64,000 bases of DNA from Stenotrophomonas bentonitica (GCF_002887735.1 NZ_PKQP01000004.1:62001-126000); one strand, 5' to 3'. Positions 8,428-17,551 are shown, numbered from the stretch's first letter. The notes: generated by a model from the sequence alone, not told the origin. Made by a program: numbers and translations.

Positions 8428-9519
8428 ATGGAACAGGATGCTCGAAAGGCCCAAGTTCCCCTCAAAGGCAGAGGGGCCGCATCGCGTGTCCCAAGCCGTT
8501 TCGATACCACTGCAACAGTGGGAGTCGACGACGGCTGGGAGTCGGTCTACCAGGAGATGGAAGACGCGCCACCGCTGAGAACTCAGGTGCAGGAAGAGCG
8601 AGCGCGCACAGTGATCAGCCACAACTCATCCCCTGACGTTGGCTTTAGCGCGTCGGTCAACCCGTACCGCGGCTGCGAGCATGGCTGTGTTTACTGTTTT
8701 GCTCGCCCTTCTCACTCCTACTTGAGCCTTTCACCAGGCTTAGACTTCGAGACGCGCCTGTTTGCAAAGACAAATGCCCCGGAGCGCCTCAGAGCAGAAA
8801 TTAGCAAGTCGAACTACAAGTGCACCCCGATTGCGTTGGGGATAAACACAGACGGCTATCAGCCGATTGAAAGGAATTACCAAATTACACGCCAATGCCT
8901 TGAGGTGCTTGCTGATGCCAAGCATCCGGTGAGCTTCGTCACCAAGAGTGCCTTGATCACCAGGGACGTCGAACTGCTGGCGTCGATGGCCAAGGATCGG
9001 TTGGTTACGGTCTACTTCTCGGTCACCACGCTCGACAGGAAGCTATCTGCAAAACTGGAACCACGAGCTGCTGCTCCCCACGCAAGGCTGCGAGCAATGA
9101 ATCAGCTGCACGAGGCAGGAGTACCGGTAGGGGTTTTGATCGCGCCGGTCATTCCCATGATCACCGACCATGACCTAGAAGCCATCCTTGAGGCTGCTCA
9201 CGAACACGGCGCTCGGGCAGCAGGCTACGTGCTTCTCAGGCTACCCAACGAGATTAAGGACATTTGGAGAGAATGGCTCGAGCTGCACTATCCGGACCGC
9301 GCTGCGCACGTGCTTAGCTTGATGCGACAGATGCATGGTGGAAAGGAGTATGACGCCAGCTTTGGCACCAGGATGTCCGGAACTGGCCCTGTAGCGGACT
9401 TGATCCGGAAGCGCTTTGAAAAGAAGCATCGTGAACTCGGTTTCACTAGGCTGCCAGCGCTGGCCACTCATCTTTTTCAACCTCCCCAAGACAAGTCGCC
9501 ACAGGGGCAACTTTTCTAG
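8428..9519 (+). CDS. PA0069-family radical SAM protein, intact island-borne copy of the target gene
   Basis: A full-length, 363-residue radical SAM protein of the spore photoproduct lyase-like PA0069 family, with an intact CxxxCxxC motif (RGCEHGCVYCFARP). It also has the IALGINTDGYQPIER strand, LEPRAAAPHARLRAM, GYVLLRLPNEI, GGKEYDASFGTRM and the terminal SPQGQLF. It is colinear with the two chromosomal fragments but clearly diverged in protein and more AT-rich in codon choice, so it is an imported orthologue. The start at ATG 8428 follows a LexA box by 28 bases. A repair or nucleic-acid modification role is suggested by family and SOS control; the substrate is unknown. Confidence 0.92.
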   Translation: MEQDARKAQVPLKGRGAASRVPSRFDTTATVGVDDGWESVYQEMEDAPPLRTQVQEERARTVISHNSSPDVGFSASVNPYRGCEHGCVYCFARPSHSYLSLSPGLDFETRLFAKTNAPERLRAEISKSNYKCTPIALGINTDGYQPIERNYQITRQCLEVLADAKHPVSFVTKSALITRDVELLASMAKDRLVTVYFSVTTLDRKLSAKLEPRAAAPHARLRAMNQLHEAGVPVGVLIAPVIPMITDHDLEAILEAAHEHGARAAGYVLLRLPNEIKDIWREWLELHYPDRAAHVLSLMRQMHGGKEYDASFGTRMSGTGPVADLIRKRFEKKHRELGFTRLPALATHLFQPPQDKSPQGQLF

Positions 9520-9716
9520 CCGAACGGAAAACGAGGCTAGCATCAGTACAAAGCTATGGATGCAGTCCGAGCGGCGCCTACAGGGACAGAGCGTCCTAGG
9601 TTTCTGAGTACTGATAGCATCTCCCCGAAAAGGAAATAGCATCTCCTCCGCAGCAAGCTTAGACGGCTTTCCAAACATATTTGGTTATCCCGCTTCCTCA
9701 TGAAAAGGACCAGCGT

Positions 9717-10607
9717 ATGCCCAAGCAAGTGAGAGGTTTATCAGTCTACCGAAGCACGATTGAGCGGCTGCCACAGTTTCGCATTCTTAGCGGCCCACTC
9801 ACAGAACACCAAGCGGCGATGCTGGGATTCGACGACCTTCCGCTCGCAGGCGCTTCCATTGTGCCAAGCGCCGAAGGACCCGCGACGTTATTCAATGCCC
9901 GAGGCAAAGAGATCATCCGAAAGGACCTTCCGATGGTCACCAAGTCTCGATCAATCAATACCTCGTGGAAGGACTGGCACGGACACACTCACCACGGTAC
10001 TCAGACAAGATCCTATGAGACCTATCCCAGGGAATACGTTGCACCACCTGGTGAATTCCTCACTGCTGTAGATACAGACAGTGGTATCGCAATGGCTACT
10101 AGGATCATTGACCGGACGGAGCCAGAAGAGAGCATTGCAAACCTCCTCAACATCTACCTGGAATGCTTCCAACACTTCGAAATCGTTGACCCGGACCTCG
10201 CGGTGCCGGTCAGGGTCGAGAAGATCAACTGGCGCATTCTCCCTCCGGGGAAGTTCCCGTTCGATAGAGCGATGCAGGTATTGGATAGTTATCTGAAGCA
10301 GTTGACCGACAGCGACCGCGCAGTCGCTAAGCAGCGCATCCGGACCATCACTCGTCACGAGCCCGACTTCATGGCAGTCGGATTAGGCGGTTTCAGTGAG
10401 TACATCGTTTTTGGGTTCACGGGAAGGAATCGATACGTGTTCGAGAGTCCCGAGTCAGGCAATGCCACTTACATCTTCAGGAACGAGTGGGAGGCGGTGT
10501 CTCAGCTCACCAAACGCCAGATCCTTCAAGAGCAGCTGCAGGAGACCAGGATCATCCACACCTCGCGTTGGGCCGTAGAGGTCTCAGAAGCAATCCAACG
10601 GAAGTGA
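9717..10607 (+). CDS. Hypothetical island protein, 296 residues
   Basis: I do not recognise this family. The start at ATG 9717 (MPKQVRGLSVYRST) follows an AAAAGGAC site. Visible features are a histidine-rich turn (WKDWHGHTHHGTQTRSYETYPREYV), the phrase PVRVEKINWRILPPGKFPFDRAMQV, and a glycine/aromatic-rich C-terminal sheet (AVGLGGFSEYIVFGFTGRNRYVFES) followed by a long helix with QLTKRQILQEQLQETRII. There is no signal peptide or membrane segment. It lies between the SOS-controlled radical SAM gene and a HAD phosphatase gene on the same strand, so a functional pair with the phosphatase is possible but unproven. Confidence 0.7.
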   Translation: MPKQVRGLSVYRSTIERLPQFRILSGPLTEHQAAMLGFDDLPLAGASIVPSAEGPATLFNARGKEIIRKDLPMVTKSRSINTSWKDWHGHTHHGTQTRSYETYPREYVAPPGEFLTAVDTDSGIAMATRIIDRTEPEESIANLLNIYLECFQHFEIVDPDLAVPVRVEKINWRILPPGKFPFDRAMQVLDSYLKQLTDSDRAVAKQRIRTITRHEPDFMAVGLGGFSEYIVFGFTGRNRYVFESPESGNATYIFRNEWEAVSQLTKRQILQEQLQETRIIHTSRWAVEVSEAIQRK

Positions 10608-10725
10608 AGTGGTTGGGCAAAGTTTCAGAGGGGCGTAGCCCGAACCGGTACCCTGTGACCCACGCCATGGATAGCTACCTACCGATGCGTTTACTCAGGC
10701 TTAGAAGCTTAGACAGGAACTCCCA

Positions 10726-11199
10726 ATGAAGCCAACCATCCTGGCACTGGACCTCGAAGGCACGCTCATCTCCAACGCAGTCAGTCAGATTCCTCGCCCT
10801 GGGCTTCACCGGTTCCTAGAGGATGTCCGATCGCAGTTCGAGGAACTTGTACTGTTCACTACGGTTCCCGAGGCACTTGCAAGAAGAATTGCCGGACTCC
10901 TGGCTAGGGAAGGCAGTGTTCCGGCATGGTTTGTCGAGCTTCGATACATCCACTGGTCTGGAAGGACAAAGGATCTTTCCTATGTCTCCCCCCACGTGGG
11001 TGAAGCCCTTCTCTTGGATGACCATGGCCCCTATGTGCATGATGGGCAGGAGAGACTGTGGGTCGAGATCCCGCTGTTCGGCTCCCCGTACTCGTCAGAC
11101 GATGACGGGTTGCAGATCGCAGCTGAACGCCTGACCGATCGCATCATTGAACTGCAGAGTGCATCCGACCTTGGCCACATGATCGCCGATCATGGCTGA
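10726..11199 (+). CDS. HAD-superfamily phosphatase (NIF/FCP1-like)
   Basis: A 157-residue minimal HAD fold. Motif I is ALDLEGTLI with nucleophile D9 and, unusually, E11 where most HAD phosphatases have the acid/base Asp. Motif II is LVLFTT (T45/T46), motif III K82 in GRTKDLS, and motif IV LLLDDH (D98/D99). The arrangement resembles NLI-interacting-factor phosphatases often seen on mobile elements. The Glu substitution may slow or alter catalysis. It is 118 bases after the unknown gene at 9717-10607 on the same strand; the substrate is unknown. Confidence 0.82.
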   Translation: MKPTILALDLEGTLISNAVSQIPRPGLHRFLEDVRSQFEELVLFTTVPEALARRIAGLLAREGSVPAWFVELRYIHWSGRTKDLSYVSPHVGEALLLDDHGPYVHDGQERLWVEIPLFGSPYSSDDDGLQIAAERLTDRIIELQSASDLGHMIADHG

Positions 11200-11818
11200 G
11201 CAGCGCGTTGTCTCGATGGCTCGTTGAAAGAGCGCGTATGCAGCGGCCGTCCTCTCGCACATTCGGCACAGTTAGGGATCAGCACGCGGGCAGCACTCGA
11301 GAAACTCTTTGATAGCGTCGCTCCGGAGAACCCGGAGACGGCCAACCAAAGGTTGCCAGCAATCAAAAGTGGTGCAGTGGCGTTGCGGCAACCTTACCTT
11401 TGCCGGCAGCAATTGAATCGGTAGCTCCAGGCGTACCCACTGCCCAGCCAACACGCTTCCCTAAAGAACGCGCAGTAGCAACCGCGGCGTCTCCCGATTG
11501 ATGATGTCAACTCACTGCCAGCCTTGGGTAGCCATTGACCGCGCGCTACCGATTGCCGCGCCAAGCGGACACCAACATTGGTACTGAAGGAGCAAATCTA
11601 GCCTGCGCGACGAACGAACCCACCTCTCTGTTGCGCACTTCCCCCGTACCAGCGAGCAGGTCTTCCTTCACACCGAGCGTACCAGTAGGGTCACGATCAC
11701 GCGTAAATATATGAATCAATGGAAGTAAAAAGTAGGCATGATTCTCATTTCAGTTGTTAACGTACCGTAAGGCTCACAGCAAAAAAAACTTTCCGTATAC
11801 CTGATAGCTTTCGGCGCC
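11200..11818. other. Non-coding stretch before the recombinase genes
   Basis: About 620 bases with no convincing gene; one small open frame at 11224-11424 lacks recognisable content. GGCCAACC-AAA-GGTTGCC at about 11340 is an imperfect inverted repeat that recalls AGGTTGGCCAACCT at 7604-7617. The last 120 bases (11700-11790) are AT-rich and probably contain the promoter of the recombinase genes. Confidence 0.5.
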
Positions 11819-13120
11819 ATGGTCTATGACGTCGAAATATGCACCGCACGTGCAATCGCTTCGGAAGCGACAGGAATCAAGTGTGCGCAAGGCGTACCCT
11901 TACCCGAAGGCTTCTGCTTTTTGGTCAGCAGGTCTGATGGAACGATCGTTCAGCCCGCTTTTGAATTCTTTGCAGATGCCCATCTAACGATCGGTCCAAA
12001 GCCAAAGCTTGCCTGCAGCAAGAACACAACCGCAGCTATCGCGGCTGACCTCACCGACTTCCATCACTTTCTTGACGCAAGAAAAAAGCTCGTTTCCGAC
12101 GTAGATGAGGATCTCCTCAGATCCTATGCGGACACCTTGACTGACCTGGACTCTGCGGTGACCTTGGATAAGCTCGCCGCCGCGACTATTCATCGAAGAT
12201 GGTCGACCGTGACCAAGCTAATCGCATTCTGCGTGAAACGGGGATACCTGAGGAAGGCACCAGCGCTGCTGAGCAAGCAGACGAAGCGAGGAACTGTTCA
12301 AGTTCTCGACGTTGGCGTCGACCTTCCCGGGCTGAACGACGCTGACGAACTCATCACTGCGCTCCATCCCGAGACCGTCGTCGGTATTCTTGACGAACTA
12401 GGTCCAAACCCTGTGCTCGAGCGAAACGGTCTGGTTGAACTGGCATACGCAACCACGGCGCAGCGATTGATGGCTGAGCTTTGCTATCAAGCAGGACTGA
12501 GGCGGGCGGAAGTGTGCGATCTCAAAGCGAAAACCATCCTTCAGGCCCGTACGGAAGGGCGCGATCCTCTCACTGCAGTCGCCATCCCCGTGCTCGGGAA
12601 AGGTAACAAGAAGCGCAATGTTCCCGTTCCAGTCTGGCTACTCAACGCGTTGAAGCGCTATGCCAAAGGTGTTCGGCAGCGCCTCGTTGACCTCCGACTG
12701 GGATACCACAAGCTCGAGGATCACGGCGTCCTATTCGTCCTCGACGCAAACAACCGCAAGCATGCGGGCAATCCGATAACCCCGCAGATCTTCGACCGGC
12801 ATTTCGCCCAGGCCAAGGACAGGCTGCTCAAACGGCTCTCCAAAGAGCGTGACCTGGCTCGCTACGAATCCACGCAGCGCGAGCGAATAACCATTCACGC
12901 CCTTCGACACACCTTCGCCTTGTACACGTACATGGAGAAGCGCGCAAACGGTGACATGGATGCGATCAAGTATGTTCAGTCGGTACTGGGACACAGTCTC
13001 AGGGATACGACTGAGTCCATCTACCTGCGAAGCGCGAACGCATTCGAGAGCGAAACCAGGGAATCGATCAGACTGCACCTTGAAGGTCAACCCTTTATGC
13101 GAATCGGCGTCGAGGCCTGA
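11819..13120 (+). CDS. Tyrosine recombinase, first of trio (GinA/TnpA-like)
   Basis: A 433-residue site-specific recombinase. An N-terminal core-binding region (about 70-150) is followed by the catalytic domain with all canonical residues: R228 in AGLRRAEVC, a lysine-rich beta hairpin (LGKGNKKRNVPVP), H360-x-x-R363 in HALRHTF, H392 in VLGHSLRDTT, and nucleophile Y402 in SIYLRS, ten residues later. It is therefore the member most likely to be fully active. It heads a run of three recombinase genes on the same strand, as in GInt elements (ginABC) and Tn554 (tnpAB). It probably catalyses island excision and integration at the radical SAM gene. Confidence 0.9.
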   Translation: MVYDVEICTARAIASEATGIKCAQGVPLPEGFCFLVSRSDGTIVQPAFEFFADAHLTIGPKPKLACSKNTTAAIAADLTDFHHFLDARKKLVSDVDEDLLRSYADTLTDLDSAVTLDKLAAATIHRRWSTVTKLIAFCVKRGYLRKAPALLSKQTKRGTVQVLDVGVDLPGLNDADELITALHPETVVGILDELGPNPVLERNGLVELAYATTAQRLMAELCYQAGLRRAEVCDLKAKTILQARTEGRDPLTAVAIPVLGKGNKKRNVPVPVWLLNALKRYAKGVRQRLVDLRLGYHKLEDHGVLFVLDANNRKHAGNPITPQIFDRHFAQAKDRLLKRLSKERDLARYESTQRERITIHALRHTFALYTYMEKRANGDMDAIKYVQSVLGHSLRDTTESIYLRSANAFESETRESIRLHLEGQPFMRIGVEA

Positions 13121-13222
13121 CGAGTTGGAGCTCACACGGCTCCACGGCCAGCATACGCACTACTCCTCGCATGTGACCGACTCACCTTATCAAATCAGAT
13201 TGAACACGGATTGGAGCGTTAC

Positions 13223-15052
13223 GTGGCAGGAAGAAGATCCGCCCAGCTGCGGCACGCCGTAGTAGTTGAGGAAAAGGTAGGCAACACAAAGAAATGGGAT
13301 GTCCGCGAGAGCGCTGGTCGCCTAGAAGTCGCGTTCAGGCGCGCCGGAGACCTGCGCGACAACATCGTTAATCTCAGCCGGTGGAAGGGCATAGGTGCAG
13401 CGGCACCGCTCTTCGCCGAGGCGTTCTGCCGAGCTAACAAGAACAGCAGGGAGACGACTAGATCCTCTTCAGCTAACAACATCGTGAGTGGCCTGGTGCA
13501 GTACCTAACCGTAAAAGGGGTAAAGATAAGCGGCCCAGACGACACTCCAATGGATCTCGGCGAGTCCTTTCTAACGTATCTGAAAGGTAGGGATACCACG
13601 CACCCGACAGTTCTCTCGGTGGAGACCCAGCGCCACTATTACGGGACCTTCAAGAAGGTCGTTCTTGCGCTGCACGAGATGGATCCACGGTGGAAGGTGA
13701 TCCGTATTCCGCCAAAGCCGTTCGCAGGACTGCCACGGAAGAGCAAGCCGAAAGAGCTGGACCGTGCGGCTTGGGCCAACGTCATGAAGGCGGCGGTCGA
13801 AGAATGCATATCGACAATGGACGAAGTGTGGCCGCTTCTAGATAGGGTTCACAGTGCCCTCGCTCAGAAGAAAAAGGGCGACGCTGTATCGCTAAGCGAT
13901 CCGGCAGAGGCAATTGCTCAAATATTGGCAAACTTTGACGGTCATCTTCCTCGCCAAGGCGCGGTTCACAAGCTCCCAGGCGTAGGAAAGATCAGCGAAA
14001 GCGAGTACTTCCGTCTGAGGAGACTAGCGCACCCGATCGGCGGCGATCTGATCCCATTCTTTCTCGTACTAGCCATGCACTCGGGCTTCAACGAGCAGCC
14101 ACTTAGAACACTCACCCTGAATGGCATATCGGAGCACTACCCGCTTGGACAAAAGCGAACGGTGATCAAGTCCTCCAAGCGCAGGGCTGGAAGTTCCGCT
14201 CAGGGCGCGACACAGCGAGCAGCCTTCCCCGCTAGCGATCACCCGCTAGCGCCTGAAAGATTGATCAGTTTCGTTATTGCTTGGACCAAACGAATCAGAG
14301 ACTACGCTGCTGGTGAGCTTGCCAATGACTTCTTCCTCCACGCAGTTTCCGAAGGCGGGCGGCACAAGCGCCGAGGAATGCACATCGACTCCTACTCAGC
14401 CAGAACCGACGACGTGACCACGCGGGTGACCGGTTACATCACGTTGTTCTGCAAACGAAGGGGGCTTAAGTACTCTGGCTCTCAAGCAAACAGGCTTGCG
14501 TTCTCCGAAGCGGTTGATGGGCTGACCGACGGCGACGCCTTCGAGCTCCGAGCAATGCTAGGCCATCGGCTACTGTCAACTGGTCAAGACAGTTACCAGA
14601 CAACCACGATGCAGCATCGGCAAAAGGAACAGCTGGCAGGAGCCATGACCGCACAGGAGCGCTGGGTGACTTCAAATGGAAAGATCGACACACGCTCCGC
14701 CCGAAGTGATCGTGAGCAAACGGCAGCCACGCAGGGCTTCTGCTGTGCAGATCCATTCCAAAGTCCTCAACCAGGGCAGCGCCATGGAAAGCTCTGCACC
14801 AGCTATGGTTCCTGTCCTGCATGCCCGCTCGCCGCAGCTGATCCAAACGAAGCCTACGCGCTCGCGCGCTTTCTTCAACTGCAGGAGCTATACGAAGAAG
14901 CCAGGGCAGAGCTCGGCAGCGAGATCTGGAGGCGAAAGTTCGAGAATGCCTATCTCGCTCTCCGCGATTCATGGATCCCAGCAGTGAGCACAACTGCGAA
15001 TCGACAATCAGCGATGATGATCATGCTGACGCCCCTGCCTGGACTTGAATAG
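13223..15052 (+). CDS. Divergent tyrosine recombinase, second of trio (GinB/TnpB-like)
   Basis: A 609-residue protein from GTG 13223, chosen because GGAG lies six bases upstream; an in-frame TTG at 13211 is less likely. The catalytic domain is degenerate. The box I arginine position holds N290 (HSGFNEQPLRTL), and the HxxR motif reads Q421-x-x-R424 (QANRLAF). H448 (MLGHRLLST) and Y458 (DSYQTT) keep the ten-residue spacing seen in its neighbours. A cysteine-containing tail (KLCTSYGSCPACPLA) may bind zinc. Family knowledge from GInt and Tn554 suggests all three recombinases are needed together. This one may serve mainly architecture or target choice, which is inference. Confidence 0.82.
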   Translation: MAGRRSAQLRHAVVVEEKVGNTKKWDVRESAGRLEVAFRRAGDLRDNIVNLSRWKGIGAAAPLFAEAFCRANKNSRETTRSSSANNIVSGLVQYLTVKGVKISGPDDTPMDLGESFLTYLKGRDTTHPTVLSVETQRHYYGTFKKVVLALHEMDPRWKVIRIPPKPFAGLPRKSKPKELDRAAWANVMKAAVEECISTMDEVWPLLDRVHSALAQKKKGDAVSLSDPAEAIAQILANFDGHLPRQGAVHKLPGVGKISESEYFRLRRLAHPIGGDLIPFFLVLAMHSGFNEQPLRTLTLNGISEHYPLGQKRTVIKSSKRRAGSSAQGATQRAAFPASDHPLAPERLISFVIAWTKRIRDYAAGELANDFFLHAVSEGGRHKRRGMHIDSYSARTDDVTTRVTGYITLFCKRRGLKYSGSQANRLAFSEAVDGLTDGDAFELRAMLGHRLLSTGQDSYQTTTMQHRQKEQLAGAMTAQERWVTSNGKIDTRSARSDREQTAATQGFCCADPFQSPQPGQRHGKLCTSYGSCPACPLAAADPNEAYALARFLQLQELYEEARAELGSEIWRRKFENAYLALRDSWIPAVSTTANRQSAMMIMLTPLPGLE

Positions 15053-15090
15053 TCCGGCTGTACCGCCACTAGCGAATCAATTCTAGAGAT

Positions 15091-17163
15091 ATGGCTATGC
15101 CCGCAGCAAGAAAGGTCGAAACAGCGCAGGCAGCGACCCTGCATCCTTCCTTCCAAGTTGACTATGACAGTGATGTCTGGACCTTTGCCCAGACCACGGT
15201 CGGCCAACAGAAGGAGTTTGTCACAGTTGACTGGGCAATCCCTGTGGCACGCGGAGAGTTGCTCACGGACTACAAGCACAGAGGACTGCTCTCTGAGCTG
15301 AAGTGCTACCTCAAGACCGCCATCATTGAGGACACCGTACGTATGACGGTTGGGTCTATCCCTGGCACTTACATGGGCATGAGGGAGCTGGTGAAGTTCA
15401 TGGGAGAGCGGGAGATCCACTCCCTCTTCGATATCACCACGGCGATGAGCTGGGACTACGTCGAAGGTCTCGAAGAGCAGTACATGACGGCCCGAAGTGA
15501 TGCCGGTCGAGACAGGGCGTGGACGCATGCGACCGCCTACAAACTCATCCATCCACTTACACAGATCTACGAAATCGCGGACAGCTTGCGCGCCAGAGGC
15601 GGACAAGCACCGTGCGAAGCGCCGTTTGACGGAAGAAAGACCTACGACGTCGTGACAGAGCCGCTCGGGCTTGCTCGAACGGGTGGATTGATGCCTGTCC
15701 CGGACGAGATCTCGGTACCGATTCTTTCCTACGCATGTGAATGGATTGAGTACGGCTCGGAGGATGTGATCAGACTTCAGGCTGAGGTCATCCCGATGCT
15801 GATCGACGCAAGAAGTGCTACGGGACCGAGACGAATCGCCTGCTTTCGTCAGATCAAACGGCACATCGAGGAGTTCCAGATGAGCCCGATCCCAGGGACA
15901 CTGACACCCTGGCATGAGCCATTGGCCACCATAGATCGGATTGATGACGCTGGTGACGAGCGCGAGATTAGCGGAACTCAGGGCCTGAGACGCCTAATAC
16001 TAATGACTCAAAGCGCATGCAGTGTCTTGCTGCAGGGATGCACCGGGATTCGAGCTCATGAGCTGATTGGCCTCTCCCTGGACCACGATCCGACGCTACA
16101 GCACGGTGTGGTCAAGTCAGTGACGTCGCTAGACGGACTAATGGAGGTGTTCTCCATCTGTGGCATTTCCGCCAAAAGGGAAGCGACTCGCCATGAGTGG
16201 ACTGCCGGACTGCGCCCGTTGGGCACGAATCACCTGCCGATCGTGCTGAAATCCGTCGAGGTGCTGGTGCGGCTAATGGAGCCTTGGCGAGCACTATCGG
16301 GCACTAAGTCACTGATGCTCAGCTTCTCCCACGCCAAGTCCCTTCCATCGGGTCCCGATGGAATCGGCCGAATGACAGCATCCAGAAATTCTCTGCTGCA
16401 ACGTGAGTTTGCCGTCGAAGCCCTCACGAAGAAGCGTGGCATCGAAACGACGCAAGCTGTTTACGAGGTGAGGTACCTACGCCCGCAGCGATGGAGGATC
16501 ACCTTTGCGCACTATGTGTTCCGATCCAAGCCGGAACTAATGCCAGCGCTACGGACGCACTTCCGTCACATGAGCGAGCAGATCACGGATCAAGGGTACA
16601 TTGGAAACGATGCGGCTCTGCTCGAGAACTTGGAAGGAGAGAGAGTCATGGAGACCTCTCGGTTCCTAGTTCAAATCACCCTCGGCAGGCCGATCGGAGG
16701 TGGACCGGCGCAGCGTCTTCTCATGCAGCATGCCGAATCAATGACCGAGGCACTGTCCAAGATGGACGGAGAGACGCCGATCGATAAGGCCGTGGCATAC
16801 GTGAAACTCACCGACCTGCGGATATGGACAGGGACCTACGCAAGTTGCCTGATTGATATGTTGCCTGACCGTTCCAGCTGCAACCCACAAGCAAGCCTCC
16901 TCACTGTCCGCGCCTCGCCGAACTTCGGCCTACGGTCGCCCGGCCTGTGCGCGGGGTGCAAGTGCTGCATCATCCTGCCAGAGCATAAGGACTTTTGGGA
17001 GGATCGCCTCCTGAAAAATCAGGCCATTGTCCAGATGGAGCGGACCAACTCTAGGGATCAGTATTCCAAGATTGCTATGAGCCGTGTTGTTCAGAGTCGA
17101 GCAGTGCTGAGGATGATATCCAACGCTACCGGGGACGCTTCCGATCGTTCCGGCGAAAGTTGA
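15091..17163 (+). CDS. Divergent tyrosine recombinase, third of trio (GinC-like)
   Basis: A 690-residue protein starting 38 bases after the second recombinase. Catalytic-domain residues are R321 in TGIRAHELIGL, R464-x-x-R467 where HxxR is expected (LRPQRWRIT), H493 (HFRHMSEQ) and Y503 (DQGYIG), again ten residues apart. The C-terminus carries a cysteine cluster (LCAGCKCCIIL) like the tail of the second recombinase, likely a metal-binding module. The last 38 bases overlap the 3' end of the small gene on the opposite strand. Length and order fit GinC of GInt islands. Confidence 0.82.
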   Translation: MAMPAARKVETAQAATLHPSFQVDYDSDVWTFAQTTVGQQKEFVTVDWAIPVARGELLTDYKHRGLLSELKCYLKTAIIEDTVRMTVGSIPGTYMGMRELVKFMGEREIHSLFDITTAMSWDYVEGLEEQYMTARSDAGRDRAWTHATAYKLIHPLTQIYEIADSLRARGGQAPCEAPFDGRKTYDVVTEPLGLARTGGLMPVPDEISVPILSYACEWIEYGSEDVIRLQAEVIPMLIDARSATGPRRIACFRQIKRHIEEFQMSPIPGTLTPWHEPLATIDRIDDAGDEREISGTQGLRRLILMTQSACSVLLQGCTGIRAHELIGLSLDHDPTLQHGVVKSVTSLDGLMEVFSICGISAKREATRHEWTAGLRPLGTNHLPIVLKSVEVLVRLMEPWRALSGTKSLMLSFSHAKSLPSGPDGIGRMTASRNSLLQREFAVEALTKKRGIETTQAVYEVRYLRPQRWRITFAHYVFRSKPELMPALRTHFRHMSEQITDQGYIGNDAALLENLEGERVMETSRFLVQITLGRPIGGGPAQRLLMQHAESMTEALSKMDGETPIDKAVAYVKLTDLRIWTGTYASCLIDMLPDRSSCNPQASLLTVRASPNFGLRSPGLCAGCKCCIILPEHKDFWEDRLLKNQAIVQMERTNSRDQYSKIAMSRVVQSRAVLRMISNATGDASDRSGES

Positions 17164-17551
17164 CGACATTTGCTCCATCGTCTCTCTTGGTACTCTGCTT
17201 CTGAAGCCGGGACACTGCGAGTTGGAGAGATGCGTTGTGGATGTTGGTCTTGTAAAGCAGAGCCTTCAACCTTGCGTTCTCAGCCTTAACCCTGGCGAGC
17301 TCTTCAGCTACTGAGCCTCGCCTCTCCTCCTCAGCCAGCTCCTGAATTTTAAGCCAGACGTGCCCAAGTCGAGCGTGCCTTGATCCAAAGCTCCCTCTAT
17401 TTACTCCTGCCTCTGCCGCGACCGCGGTAGGCGTGATGATCCGATGACCTGCGGCCATCTTTGCCTTCAGCAGTTCATTGGTCGGGCGTCGCTTCACCAG
17501 GCGGTCAAGAGCGGCCAATGCCTTATCCTCTACTGAGTTGGGTCTGCTCAT
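17126..17551 (-). CDS. Small HTH/coiled-coil protein (GinD/TnpC-like)
   Basis: A 141-residue protein from ATG 17551 (MSRPNSVEDKALAALDR). The N-terminal half holds a probable helix-turn-helix (TPTAVAAEAGVNRGSFGSRH); the C-terminal half is a coiled coil (ELARVKAENARLKALLYKTNIHNASLQLAVSRLQKQ) with a basic tail. This is the build of the small accessory protein that accompanies GInt and Tn554 recombinases. In the published GInt description, as I recall it, ginABCD form one operon. Here the gene is on the opposite strand, converging on ginC with a 38-base overlap. Confidence 0.8.
   Translation of the reverse strand: MSRPNSVEDKALAALDRLVKRRPTNELLKAKMAAGHRIITPTAVAAEAGVNRGSFGSRHARLGHVWLKIQELAEEERRGSVAEELARVKAENARLKALLYKTNIHNASLQLAVSRLQKQSTKRDDGANVVNFRRNDRKRPR

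Noticed and set aside
11224..11424. Small gene before the first recombinase
   Set aside because: No ribosome site or recognisable content, and overlapping open frames occur on the other strand.
11819..17163. Recombinase-in-trio (RIT) element
   Set aside because: RIT proteins are, from memory, smaller and lack the fourth HTH/coiled-coil protein; sizes here fit GInt/Tn554 better, though the classes are related.
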